This document shows, piece after piece, positions 1 through 7,429 of a stretch of DNA of 14,796 nucleotides; the first letter of the stretch is position 1, and each line of letters begins with the position of its first letter. The notes under the pieces are model-generated. The model was not told where the DNA came from. It worked only from the letters and a program-made list of their open reading frames with translations, and did not search any database. A program made the translations under genes and the position numbers. This DNA comes from JBDSTZ01 sp039927975 (GTDB lineage Bacteria > Pseudomonadota > Gammaproteobacteria > Burkholderiales > Burkholderiaceae_D): contig JBDSTZ010000423.1 in the NCBI GenBank assembly GCA_039927975.1, positions 1 to 14,796 on the forward strand. Reading direction: 5' to 3'.

Positions 1-261
1 CATCGCTTCGAGCTCGGACAAGGGATGGCCCGCACTGAAGGTTGTCGCAAGCGTGTCCGTGCCTTCCAGCGCGATTCCGATGCTTGCGTTCAGAAACGAT
101 TCCAAAGGAAACTCGCTGAGCGCAGAAAGCGGTTGATGCAGTTGCTTGCTGATGTCATCGATCGAGATCATCGCTTCATCGAAGTTTTCCTCATAGATCC
201 GATACTCGAGAAGCTTTTCTCGTTTCGCTCTCGAAAATTCAGCTTCAGTCAGCTTTTTCAT
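1..261 (-). CDS. PoNi-type (DUF1910/DUF1911) immunity protein, third copy, N-terminal part only
   Basis: The gene is cut by the left edge of the window: 87 codons are visible and no stop is reached. It begins MKKLTEAEFSRAKREKLLEY and aligns without a gap to the N-terminus of the immunity protein encoded at 352-1365. A hand count gives about 42 identities in 87, including shared NFDEA (residues 26-30) and SAGHPLSEL (76-84). The ATG at 261 was chosen because it lines up with the paralogue's start. An in-frame ATG at 311 is possible but would add 17 residues with no counterpart. A short GAGG lies just upstream of the ATG. By homology this is the DUF1910-like N-terminal half of an immunity protein against PoNe-type DNase toxins. 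It is probably a further duplicated or orphan immunity gene. Whether it is intact cannot be judged from the visible part. Confidence 0.82.
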   Translation of the reverse strand, partial: MKKLTEAEFSRAKREKLLEYRIYEENFDEAMISIDDISKQLHQPLSALSEFPLESFLNASIGIALEGTDTLATTFSAGHPLSELEAM

Positions 262-351
262 TGCCTCATCTGTTTTAGGATATTTTCGGGAAGACGCGGT
301 ATGGTGCGCATGTCGCCGGGCTGTGGTCAGGAGCCCCGCCCATTCCGTACT

Positions 352-1365
352 TTATGGGTTGACTCCCCAGATCCACAGGGTCAAACCGTATGGTGCCCCC
401 GCGCCGCCCATGATCTCGCCTTCATCAAAAAACCTCGTCACTGCCGGGATTCCAAGGGAAGACCATTGGCCGGCGAGAGGACAAGCTTCGCCTTCCTTGC
501 AACGTAGCGAGTGCGTCATCGATTCCATGGCATGACCGGATGCGGCTTCACGCAGGTTCTGGCGCGCATATTCGACTAGCTCGAAAGGGTAGAACTCGGC
601 GTCGCGATAGCTTGCATCGTCAATGTCGAGAACGAGGGTGAATGCAGCAGCTTCCCACGACCAATATCCGAGGAAGGATATGCCACGTTTATGGCTTTCG
701 TGATACGGCTCCCGCCGGCTTGCGTGATACCACTCGTCAAGGTACTCGGCCATCAATTGAGGTCGCGCGGCGGGCGCAGCGTTGAATATCTTCAGCGTTT
801 TGAAATAGGGGAGATGGCGCGTACACTCCGACGGCGCGGGGCCGCGATCGGCGATGTAGGGAGCGAGCAGGCGTTCCAACATTCCGTCCTTGCAGGGATT
901 CCTATAGTCGATGAGCGGCGCTACGCGCGGCAGCAGATTTTTCCGGCCGAGCAGGATCGCAAAACAAATCAAGCGATTGGCACGGCTGTAACCAGTGTCT
1001 CTCAAGGGCATGATCGCAGCAGTCGAGTACTGGCCTTCGTCGCTTTGCTTGTATGCCTCGGAATACCGCGCGTAGCTCTCCCACGCCTCGACGACGCTCG
1101 GATACAGTAAACGCAGTTCAGACAGCGGATGTCCCGCGCTGTAAGCGTTCGACAGCAAGTCCGTTGCCTCCCAAGCGAATGCTGACGTCGCCTCTAGAAT
1201 CAGACCGAGTGGGATGCCCTCAAGTGAGGTGAGTGGCTGTTCCAACTGGGCGCGGACTTCTTCCAGCGTCGCCTTCGCTTCATCAAAATTTTCAGCATAA
1301 ATCTTGTAGTCGAGTAGCTGATCGCGCTTCAGCCTTGCAAACGCCGGTGCTGCTAATTTTTCCAT
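352..1365 (-). CDS. PoNi-type (DUF1910/DUF1911) T6SS immunity protein, second intact copy
   Basis: The product has 337 residues, no signal peptide and no membrane segment, so it is probably a cytoplasmic antitoxin that binds a DNase effector. The DUF1911 signature is clear: YFKTLKIF (187-194), an ESHK turn (223-226), GYWSWEAAAFTLVLDIDD (233-250) and FYPFELV (258-264). The N-terminal half (about 10-130) matches the DUF1910-like region. Past about residue 280 lies a C-terminal extension shared with the first copy: CPLAGQW (295-301), GEIM (316-319) and PYGLTLW (325-331). Numbering is collinear with the first copy (1568-2566) through most of the length. There is no good Shine-Dalgarno sequence. 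The ATG lies 6 bases after the TGA that ends the decayed copy just upstream, so coupled translation from the ancestral upstream copy is likely. Divergence from the first copy suggests a different toxin specificity, which is inference. Confidence 0.88.
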   Translation of the reverse strand: MEKLAAPAFARLKRDQLLDYKIYAENFDEAKATLEEVRAQLEQPLTSLEGIPLGLILEATSAFAWEATDLLSNAYSAGHPLSELRLLYPSVVEAWESYARYSEAYKQSDEGQYSTAAIMPLRDTGYSRANRLICFAILLGRKNLLPRVAPLIDYRNPCKDGMLERLLAPYIADRGPAPSECTRHLPYFKTLKIFNAAPAARPQLMAEYLDEWYHASRREPYHESHKRGISFLGYWSWEAAAFTLVLDIDDASYRDAEFYPFELVEYARQNLREAASGHAMESMTHSLRCKEGEACPLAGQWSSLGIPAVTRFFDEGEIMGGAGAPYGLTLWIWGVNP

Positions 1366-1371
1366 GTTCGA

Positions 1372-1559
1372 TCAGGCCGGTTCGATTTGGGTCCACACGG
1401 TCAATCCGTACGGGGCTGCAGCAATCGCTCGAGCATGCCCTTCATCCTGGAATTGATGATGGATGCCATACGCGGGAACCGTTGCTCCCTGCCGAAAAGA
1501 ATAGCCATGCATACCATGCGATATACTTTCTCAGAGGACCGTTGCGGGGACCCGCTCAT
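1372..1559 (-). pseudogene. Decayed PoNi-type immunity gene with internal deletion and frameshift
   Basis: Between the two intact immunity genes lies a remnant of another copy. From the ATG at 1559 one frame reads to a TGA at 1403-1401, and contains MAILFGREQRFPRMASIINS then MKGMLERLLQ. These match residues about 135-168 of the neighbours (for example GILLGWTQLLPRLATVIDYR and GLLERLMQ). Directly after this, in another frame, the DNA encodes APYGLTVWTQIEPA and a stop at 1374-1372, matching the extreme C-terminus of the intact copies (PYGLTLW, PYGITVW). About 150 residues in between, including the whole DUF1911 signature, are missing, as are the first 120 or so. A short peptide might still be translated, but it cannot fold as a PoNi protein. 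The junction is near 1410-1420. Confidence 0.8.
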
Positions 1560-1567
1560 ACGGCGTC

Positions 1568-2566
1568 TCAGACGAAAGTCCACACGGTAATTCCGTAGGG
1601 AGATGTCACTTGGCTCATGATTTCACCTTTTTGGAATACCTTGCGCTCAGCTGGAAGATTCAATGTTTCCCACAAACCTGTTTCAGGACACACATCACCG
1701 GACCTGGCGCGTAAAATTCCAGCGACGTTGGTATTTCTCCCAAGTGTGACGCCGACTTTTTCTCGCGCGAAAGCGACAAGATCCGCTGGATAGAATGTTG
1801 CATCCCGGTATCCAGCATCATCGATCTGAAGCACGAGGGTGATTGCCGCCGCTTCCCATGACCAATATCCGGAGAAAGTCGAATTGTTTTTGTGGCTGTC
1901 GTAATAGGATTCGCGCCGGCTTGCTTCATACCACTCCGCGAGGTATTCCGCCAGCATGGCAGGTCTCTCCTGTTCGGACGCGGCGAAGATCTTGAGGGTC
2001 TTGAAATAGGGGAGGTGGCGGGTACACTCATCGGGAGGGGGGGGACGTCCGGGTACAAACGCTTGCATCAAGCGCTCCAGCAATCCATCCATTTGCGGAT
2101 TTCGATAGTCGATCACCGTTGCCAAGCGGGGCAGAAGTTGCGTCCAGCCCAGCAGGATCCCCAACGACACCACACGATTGACGATGGCGTAGTCGCTGCC
2201 GAGCAATGCGAAATTGGCCACCCACGAACCTTCATACTCCGCACTCTCGTCGAATGCGCGGGCACGTGCAGCATAGTCTTCCCAGTAATCGACAACGGTC
2301 GGAAAATACGCGCACAGCTGGTCGATCTCCACACCTGCGGAATAGCTCAAAGCAAGAAATCTGGCCGCGTTGTGCGCTCGCGAATCGGCCATGTTCATTG
2401 CGTCTGATAGATCCTTCTCCGCCATCCATTCGGGGTCTGCCAAGTTCCGCCCGACGCGCGGAATGCGCCGCGCGAGATCCTCCGCTTCGCTTGCATATAA
2501 GGCAAAGTCGAGAAGCCGTTCGCGCCTGCGTACATTGAATTCGTCGGCAGTTAAAATTGGAAGCAT
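1568..2566 (-). CDS. PoNi-type (DUF1910/DUF1911) T6SS immunity protein, cognate copy next to the effector
   Basis: The product has 332 residues, is probably cytoplasmic, and lacks a signal peptide. Hallmarks of the PoNi family (DUF1910 then DUF1911) are YFKTLKIF (187-194), YYDSHK (221-226), GYWSWEAAAITLVLQIDD (233-250) and FYPADLV (258-264). In the known PoNe/PoNi pairs, proteins with this architecture neutralise PD-(D/E)XK DNase toxins. The start lies 5 bases after the stop of the predicted nuclease gene, with no recognisable Shine-Dalgarno sequence. This suggests translational coupling so that toxin and antidote are made together, and makes this the best candidate for the cognate antitoxin. 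Like its paralogue it carries a C-terminal extension beyond the DUF1911 core: CPETGLW (293-299), GEIM (314-317) and PYGITVW (323-329). Family assignment is strong; cognate pairing rests on adjacency. Confidence 0.9.
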   Translation of the reverse strand: MLPILTADEFNVRRRERLLDFALYASEAEDLARRIPRVGRNLADPEWMAEKDLSDAMNMADSRAHNAARFLALSYSAGVEIDQLCAYFPTVVDYWEDYAARARAFDESAEYEGSWVANFALLGSDYAIVNRVVSLGILLGWTQLLPRLATVIDYRNPQMDGLLERLMQAFVPGRPPPPDECTRHLPYFKTLKIFAASEQERPAMLAEYLAEWYEASRRESYYDSHKNNSTFSGYWSWEAAAITLVLQIDDAGYRDATFYPADLVAFAREKVGVTLGRNTNVAGILRARSGDVCPETGLWETLNLPAERKVFQKGEIMSQVTSPYGITVWTFV

Positions 2567-2571
2567 AAAGG

Positions 2572-4092
2572 TTAACGTTTTAGTATGTTGTCGGGAAGGT
2601 GTAACACGGTTTGAATCTCATGCAATGCGCCTTTTGATTTCTGATGCTTGTGAAGTTGTCGTCCAGTCACGAGGGCTATCCACCGTTGATATGGGCAAGC
2701 TATGTCCCCTTCGTAGAAATCGACAACGAGGCGCTGCATCGGGGTCCCGGACGGCGTGAGGCTATTTTCGTTTGTTATGCATTCCCGGATCCACTTGTGA
2801 CTCATCTGCGTTGCGAGGCCAGTCTTGTCGTCGGGTTTGTTGACGCCGCGCCGAACCGCCTGTTCGTCTGCCGGGCTACTGCCCGCCTGGACATGGGTAT
2901 CCGTGTGGGCGTCACGTCCTTCATTCTGAAAAATATTCGGCTTGCCATTGTTCGAGGTCGGGTTGGCGGCTTCGTCCGCCCGCAGCGCGGCGAACTGCGC
3001 TTGCAAATCCGCCGGCAACGCGGCCAGCAGTTTGAAGGAATCAAAAATGCTTGATTTCGTTTCGCCGACCACAAATTTTTTGGGCAGATGCGTCTTGTTG
3101 GACCACAGATGATCGATTCCAGTGTGCGGCAGGCTGTGTTCTTCGGTTAGCTTTCCGTGGTTGTTGGCCTTTTCGAAGTGGCCAAATTTTTTCTTCACAT
3201 GATAGTCGGTGATGTGCTCGGCTGGCACGCCGCTACGCCACTTCTGTTTTTTGGGCTGGGCTTTCTTCTTGGTGCTGTTCTTTGTAGAATTCGGCGCCGC
3301 CCGGTTGGCCTTGACGTCTCTGCTCTTGTTCGCCAAGAGCTTGCGCTCGGCGTTTGCGGCTGCCGCCTGCTTTTTCCCCCCAGCCGCCGTCACCTCTTGT
3401 GTTTCGCGCTTCACGGTCTTGCCGCTGGTCGCCGCCACTGCCGCCGTGCTGCCGGGTAGCTCATGGCCGATCATTTTCGTGTGCATCAGCTTTAATTCCG
3501 CGAAGGCCTGGTCGATCATCTTTGCACCTTGGCCCTGCACCGCTTTGAGTTCATGGATGATCTGCTTGACCTGCGGGCCGCCGGCCACGACCTTCACAAC
3601 CCAGCTATCGAGACCATCGATGAAGGCGGCGATCAGCTTGTTGAACAACCCCTTGCTCTCGCTCGCCAGCATGCCCCAGTCGATCTTGCGCATAAACCTC
3701 TCGACGTTCCCGTGGAGGGCGGGCGATGTCGCTTCGAGCACGCGGCCAAAGTTATGCCCTTGCTTCATGAGCTTGAAACCGACCTTCAAGGCGTCACCCA
3801 CCGCCGGCACGCAGCCGATCAGCGTGATCACCAGTTCGACCCATCCACCTATTGCGGCGGGCGAGCGGGTAACGGCGATGACCCCGATGATCAGGTCGCG
3901 CGCATCCATCGCCTGGCCGATGCCTGGCACCACACCGAGAATGCCGGTGATGATGATATGCGCGGGCGATGAACCCGTTCCCGTCACCAGGTCCGATAGC
4001 CACTTGCCGATGCCGCTGTTGGCTTGGTGGAGGGCGCGCGCGGCCGGCGAGACCCCCGCCGTGAGGTGGCTCGCGCTACTCGCGCCGCTCAT
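2572..4092 (-). CDS. Predicted T6SS DNase effector, PoNe-like PD-(D/E)XK nuclease with pre-toxin N-terminal region
   Basis: The product has 506 residues. Residues about 43-110 form a hydrophobic, Gly/Pro-turned region (GVVPGIGQAMDARDLI, then CVPAVGDALKVG) resembling pre-toxin or trafficking modules of polymorphic toxins. Residues about 225-287 are a Lys/Ala-rich, probably disordered linker. The C-terminal domain from about 288 carries GIDHLW (325-330) and VVGETKS (341-347), which fit the Asp (D327) and Glu-x-Lys (E344, K346) active site of PD-(D/E)XK nucleases. QMSHKWI (429-435) resembles the QMS...WI motif I associate with PoNe DNases. The flanking DUF1910/DUF1911 immunity genes independently support PoNe. 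An 80-residue polar stretch separates the ExK and QMS motifs, longer than expected. There is no PAAR or MIX motif. The ATG overlaps the vgrG stop (ATGA), so the two genes are coupled and VgrG is the likely carrier. The expected role is DNA degradation in the target cytoplasm. Nuclease activity is inferred. Confidence 0.78.
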   Translation of the reverse strand: MSGASSASHLTAGVSPAARALHQANSGIGKWLSDLVTGTGSSPAHIIITGILGVVPGIGQAMDARDLIIGVIAVTRSPAAIGGWVELVITLIGCVPAVGDALKVGFKLMKQGHNFGRVLEATSPALHGNVERFMRKIDWGMLASESKGLFNKLIAAFIDGLDSWVVKVVAGGPQVKQIIHELKAVQGQGAKMIDQAFAELKLMHTKMIGHELPGSTAAVAATSGKTVKRETQEVTAAGGKKQAAAANAERKLLANKSRDVKANRAAPNSTKNSTKKKAQPKKQKWRSGVPAEHITDYHVKKKFGHFEKANNHGKLTEEHSLPHTGIDHLWSNKTHLPKKFVVGETKSSIFDSFKLLAALPADLQAQFAALRADEAANPTSNNGKPNIFQNEGRDAHTDTHVQAGSSPADEQAVRRGVNKPDDKTGLATQMSHKWIRECITNENSLTPSGTPMQRLVVDFYEGDIACPYQRWIALVTGRQLHKHQKSKGALHEIQTVLHLPDNILKR

Positions 4093-7000
4093 GCCTGGTC
4101 CTCGTCTTGATCGTGCAGCTCGCGGTAGGATTTTTGTGCCAGATGATCGTCCAGAGATTCCTCGTCCGCATACGTGTAGTCGTCATAATGAAAGTCGTAG
4201 TCAAGCAGACGCTCGCCATCGGCATCGATGGCTGCCGCCATGGCTTCGATCTCGTCCGGGAAGTAATTATCCTTGTAATACGCGTCTTCCTGCGCGAGAT
4301 AGGCGGCCAGTATCGCCTGCGCTTCTTCGTCGGTCGTCGGCTTGGCGCCGGCCACGGCATTCGGCTTGAAGGGCTTGCGCAAGACGGCCTCGCGCTCGTC
4401 TTCGCCGAAGGTGACGGTCGCACCGATAGCCGGCACGTTCTCGAGGCGGGCGAATCCATGGGTATCGAGTTTGCCGGCGATACTGGCGCCGTTATCGAAC
4501 AGCACCTTGTAAGGCGCGCCCTCCATCGGCTGCTGGTCGTCCCAGCGATAGTTCAGCTCAAGGAAGTTTTGCAGGTCGCCCGCCTTGGGCAAGTGCGGCA
4601 GCGTAGGGCTCGCGCTTTGCGGCCCGCTCAACTCCTTCATGCCGGCCTTAAATTCGATTTTGCCTGGCCCGTGCAGCATGATGTCGCCGCCTTCGAGCTT
4701 GAGGGTGGCGCCCTGCGCGGCGAACATCACGTGCTCTTTCGCCGCCGTGGTCACCGACTTCGTCACGCTCGCGAGCGTGATCGCCTTGTCGGCGGTCAGG
4801 CGCGTTTCATCGGCCTGGCTTTGCGTGCTCACCTTGCCGCTGGCCGCGTGCAGCGCGATGCCGGTCTCCTGGTTCGGCTTGTCCTTGCTAGCCGCTTTAC
4901 CGTAGGTGAACAGGCCGATCCCGCTTTTCACGCTGGCGAAGCTGTTGGCCTGCGCCGCGAGATTGATGTCCTGTCCCGCGCTGATGCTGCTGCTGTCACC
5001 GGCTGCGAAAACCGCGTTCGCCGGTGTGGTCGCGGCGATGCCTTTCGGGCTCGATACCTGCAAGTGCGGGGCGGCGTACGCGGTCACCTGGACGGCGTCG
5101 CCGCCAGAGTCGCCTGCGTTGGTGGCGGCCAGCGTCTCGGCGCTGTCCGCCAGCTGCGTAATCGCCGCCAGCTTGTCGGGCGCCGGCTCGGCGACGCCGT
5201 TCGCATCCTTGAGCATGGCCTGGTGTTTCTGCGCGGCCGTCGCCAGGTCGATCTGCAGCTCCCGGCTCGCGTCGATCTGCGTGCGCGCCTCGCGCGAATC
5301 CATCTGCGCGCCGCTGGCGCCGCCGCGCAGGTCGCTCGACAGCAAGATGCCTTTGCCGGCCCGCAGCGCCGCCCCGTGCTCGGTCTTGAGTTCCGCGCCG
5401 AAGCCGACCGCCTGCAGGCGCGCGTTGTCGCTCTGATGACGCAGGTGGCCAAGATTGAGTTCATCGGTGCCCTGGTGCGCGCCGGCGTGGCGCTGCAAGG
5501 CCACGCGTGGCTGGCCCGGTGTGTCGTCGAACAGCAGCTGGCTGTAGGCGCCGCTGCCTTGCGCGCTAGCCGCCATCGCCTGCGACTTCAAGCCCGACAG
5601 CACGGCCGGATGCGCATGCGCCTCGGCCGCCTCGCCGGGAAACCAGGCCGGCGCATTGCCGGTGGCGGCGCCGGCGCCTTGCGCCACCTGGTTATGCTGC
5701 GCGTCTTCGGCGCCCGCGCCGTTGTACAGCGCGCCGATGATCACCGGCCGGTCGATATTGCCTTCCAAAAAATCGACCAGCACTTCCTGGCCCACCCTCG
5801 GCAGGGCGTGGCTGCCCCAGTTGGCGCCGGCCACCGGCGCCAGCGGTGCGGCCACGCGCACCCAGGTGCCGGCGCTGTCGTCGGCCGGCGCACCGGTATG
5901 TCCGTCGGGGGCCGGGTGGGCCAGGCGGCTGTGGCTGTCGCTGCCGCGCTGCCAGTGGAACTGCACCTTGACCCGGTGGTCGCGGTCGGTGTGGATCACC
6001 GCGCCGGCCGGCCCCACCACGATCGCGCTTTGCTGGCCGACGATGGTCGGCTTCGGATGGAGCAGCCGGCCGTGCCCGTCGACGCGGCTGGCGCGGTAAG
6101 GCACCCGGGCGCGGATCGCCTCGATACGGTTGCGGTACAGCGGGCGTTCGCCGGCGTCGCGGCCGACCGCGTGCAGGCTGCCCGCCTGTTCGGCGGCGAT
6201 GGCGTCGGCGAGGGCGCCGCCGCCGACGCGCTTGATGATGTCGGCGCGCAGGTCCGCGTTCAGATTGTTATGCATTAGGTGGACCACGCGGGTGACGATG
6301 AAGCCGCGTTCGTCCTCGCTGGCGCCGTCGTCGTGCACGGCCTGGCCGGTCAGGGTGAAGCTGGTGCCGGGCGAGAGCGTGCGCACGGTGCCGGCGCCGG
6401 TGAAAACTTCGCGGCGCGCTTCGAGCGCCTGCATCTGGTTGTCGGCGATGCGCTGCCCGTGGCTGCGGCTGGCGTAGGCGTATTGGCCGGGCACGTCGCT
6501 GCTTTGCAGTGCCGCGCCATCGGGCGCGACGCCGGCCGCCGCCACCTGGCGCGTGTCGAGGGTGCGGTAGTCCCAGCTGCGCAGTTCGACCGCGTTGGTT
6601 TGCAGGCGCATCTGGCTGCGCCAGCGGTCCATGCTGTCTTCCTTCATCACCGCGCCGGGCTGGGTGTAGCGCACTGTCGATTGTGGATTCGGCTGGAAGG
6701 CGCCGTTATGGTCGGCGATCACCAGTTCGTGCTTGCCCAGGCCGGGGCTGGCGGCGTCGCCCGCGTGCTCGAAAAAGCTGAACAGGCCTTCCTCGTGCAT
6801 CAGGCGTTCGGCGAAGGCGAGGTCGCTTTCCTGGTATTGGGTGGTCAGGCTGCGCTTCGGGTACAAGGCGCGATCGGCGATCTCGAAGCGCCAGGCCGGC
6901 GCCAGTCTCGCGCGCCCCTGCCAGGCGCCGAACACGGCGTCGAGGATGTCGAACACGGTCATGTCCTGGAACACCCGGCTGTCGCGGCCATGCGCCATGA

Positions 7001-7334
7001 ACGCGGTCCATGGCCGCAAGGTCAGCGTGTAGCGCGCCATGCCGCCATTGGCGCCGTTCAGTTCGACCTCGGTCAGGTGGCCGTGGAAAGCGCGCGGCGC
7101 GGCGCCGTCCACCGTCAGCAGTTCGAGCAGGGCCGGCTGGCCGAGCAGGGCGCGCAGGGAAATGTCGGCGTCGAGCGAGAGCGCGCTGATGGTGAAGCCG
7201 AATCCCTCGCTGATCGCTTCCTCGCCGCGCACGGATTCGGCCTGCAGCTTGTCGGCGCCGAGCGGCGTGGTCAAGCGCAGCAGGCGGCTGGCCTGGGAGT
7301 ACGCGGCCGGCAGGGTGAGGAGTTGTTCTAGCAT
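4089..7334 (-). CDS. vgrG: T6SS spike protein VgrG (TssI) with DUF2345 and transthyretin-like C-terminal extension
   Basis: The 1081-residue product is the trimeric spike at the tip of the T6SS tube. Residues about 20-370 correspond to the gp27-like base, including the LMHEEGLFSFFEH segment (178-190). Residues about 450-540 are the gp5-like OB fold (HRVKVQFHWQRG, WVRVAAP, GQEVLVDFLEGNIDRPVIIG). Then come the VgrG/Rhs middle region (about 570-700) and a DUF2345 repeat-rich beta-helix (about 745-905, ending GPGKIEFKAG). After this, residues about 925-985 resemble a transthyretin-like domain (YKVLFDNGASIAGKLDTHG), followed by an acidic, Tyr-rich tail rich in Asp and Glu (about 1001-1081). Canonical VgrGs are roughly 600-700 residues, so this is a long form. 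The extension is a plausible docking site for the effector, whose gene overlaps the vgrG stop by 4 bases. The start has no clear Shine-Dalgarno sequence; ATG at 7334 is supported by family alignment. Confidence 0.93.
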   Translation of the reverse strand: MLEQLLTLPAAYSQASRLLRLTTPLGADKLQAESVRGEEAISEGFGFTISALSLDADISLRALLGQPALLELLTVDGAAPRAFHGHLTEVELNGANGGMARYTLTLRPWTAFMAHGRDSRVFQDMTVFDILDAVFGAWQGRARLAPAWRFEIADRALYPKRSLTTQYQESDLAFAERLMHEEGLFSFFEHAGDAASPGLGKHELVIADHNGAFQPNPQSTVRYTQPGAVMKEDSMDRWRSQMRLQTNAVELRSWDYRTLDTRQVAAAGVAPDGAALQSSDVPGQYAYASRSHGQRIADNQMQALEARREVFTGAGTVRTLSPGTSFTLTGQAVHDDGASEDERGFIVTRVVHLMHNNLNADLRADIIKRVGGGALADAIAAEQAGSLHAVGRDAGERPLYRNRIEAIRARVPYRASRVDGHGRLLHPKPTIVGQQSAIVVGPAGAVIHTDRDHRVKVQFHWQRGSDSHSRLAHPAPDGHTGAPADDSAGTWVRVAAPLAPVAGANWGSHALPRVGQEVLVDFLEGNIDRPVIIGALYNGAGAEDAQHNQVAQGAGAATGNAPAWFPGEAAEAHAHPAVLSGLKSQAMAASAQGSGAYSQLLFDDTPGQPRVALQRHAGAHQGTDELNLGHLRHQSDNARLQAVGFGAELKTEHGAALRAGKGILLSSDLRGGASGAQMDSREARTQIDASRELQIDLATAAQKHQAMLKDANGVAEPAPDKLAAITQLADSAETLAATNAGDSGGDAVQVTAYAAPHLQVSSPKGIAATTPANAVFAAGDSSSISAGQDINLAAQANSFASVKSGIGLFTYGKAASKDKPNQETGIALHAASGKVSTQSQADETRLTADKAITLASVTKSVTTAAKEHVMFAAQGATLKLEGGDIMLHGPGKIEFKAGMKELSGPQSASPTLPHLPKAGDLQNFLELNYRWDDQQPMEGAPYKVLFDNGASIAGKLDTHGFARLENVPAIGATVTFGEDEREAVLRKPFKPNAVAGAKPTTDEEAQAILAAYLAQEDAYYKDNYFPDEIEAMAAAIDADGERLLDYDFHYDDYTYADEESLDDHLAQKSYRELHDQDEDQA

Positions 7335-7385
7335 GGTTGCGTGATCGGACGAGGCGCGAGGCCGCGTAATGATTTCATTTTTGGC

Positions 7386-7415
7386 ATTGTTGACAGGATA
7401 CTACATCGTCCTCAA
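7386..7415 (-). promoter_or_regulatory. Weak sigma-70-like promoter candidate in the tssA-vgrG gap
   Basis: The 95-base gap between tssA and vgrG (7335-7429) is the longest gap on the T6SS side and holds an AT-richer patch. Reading the minus strand, TTGAGG (7415-7410) and AACAAT (7391-7386) are spaced by 18 bases, each matching the consensus at about 4 of 6 positions. This could start a vgrG/effector/immunity transcript separate from the structural operon. The match is poor and could be chance. No convincing hairpin terminator is seen in the gap. Confidence 0.2.
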
Positions 7416-7429
7416 ATGACGGGTTCGAT

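Noticed and set aside
1401..1583. A possible 50-60 residue small gene between the two intact immunity genes
   Set aside because: Its sequence aligns to the middle of the neighbouring PoNi proteins, and the C-terminal tail continues in another frame, so a degraded copy explains it better.
2572..3230. HNH/ColE-type nuclease in the effector C-terminus, prompted by several His residues near SHKW and HKHQK
   Set aside because: No HNH spacing is present, while the Asp/Glu-x-Lys pair and PoNi neighbours fit a PD-(D/E)XK nuclease.
4107..6278. A 723-codon open frame on the plus strand opposite vgrG, and similar long plus-strand frames opposite tssM (10258-12480 and 12523-14124)
   Set aside because: They mirror codons of well-identified minus-strand genes in GC-rich DNA, give no recognisable protein motifs and have no convincing start context.
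7386..7420. A TTGACA hexamer on the plus strand in the tssA-vgrG gap, as a divergent promoter
   Set aside because: No good -10 element follows at the right distance and there is no plus-strand gene downstream.
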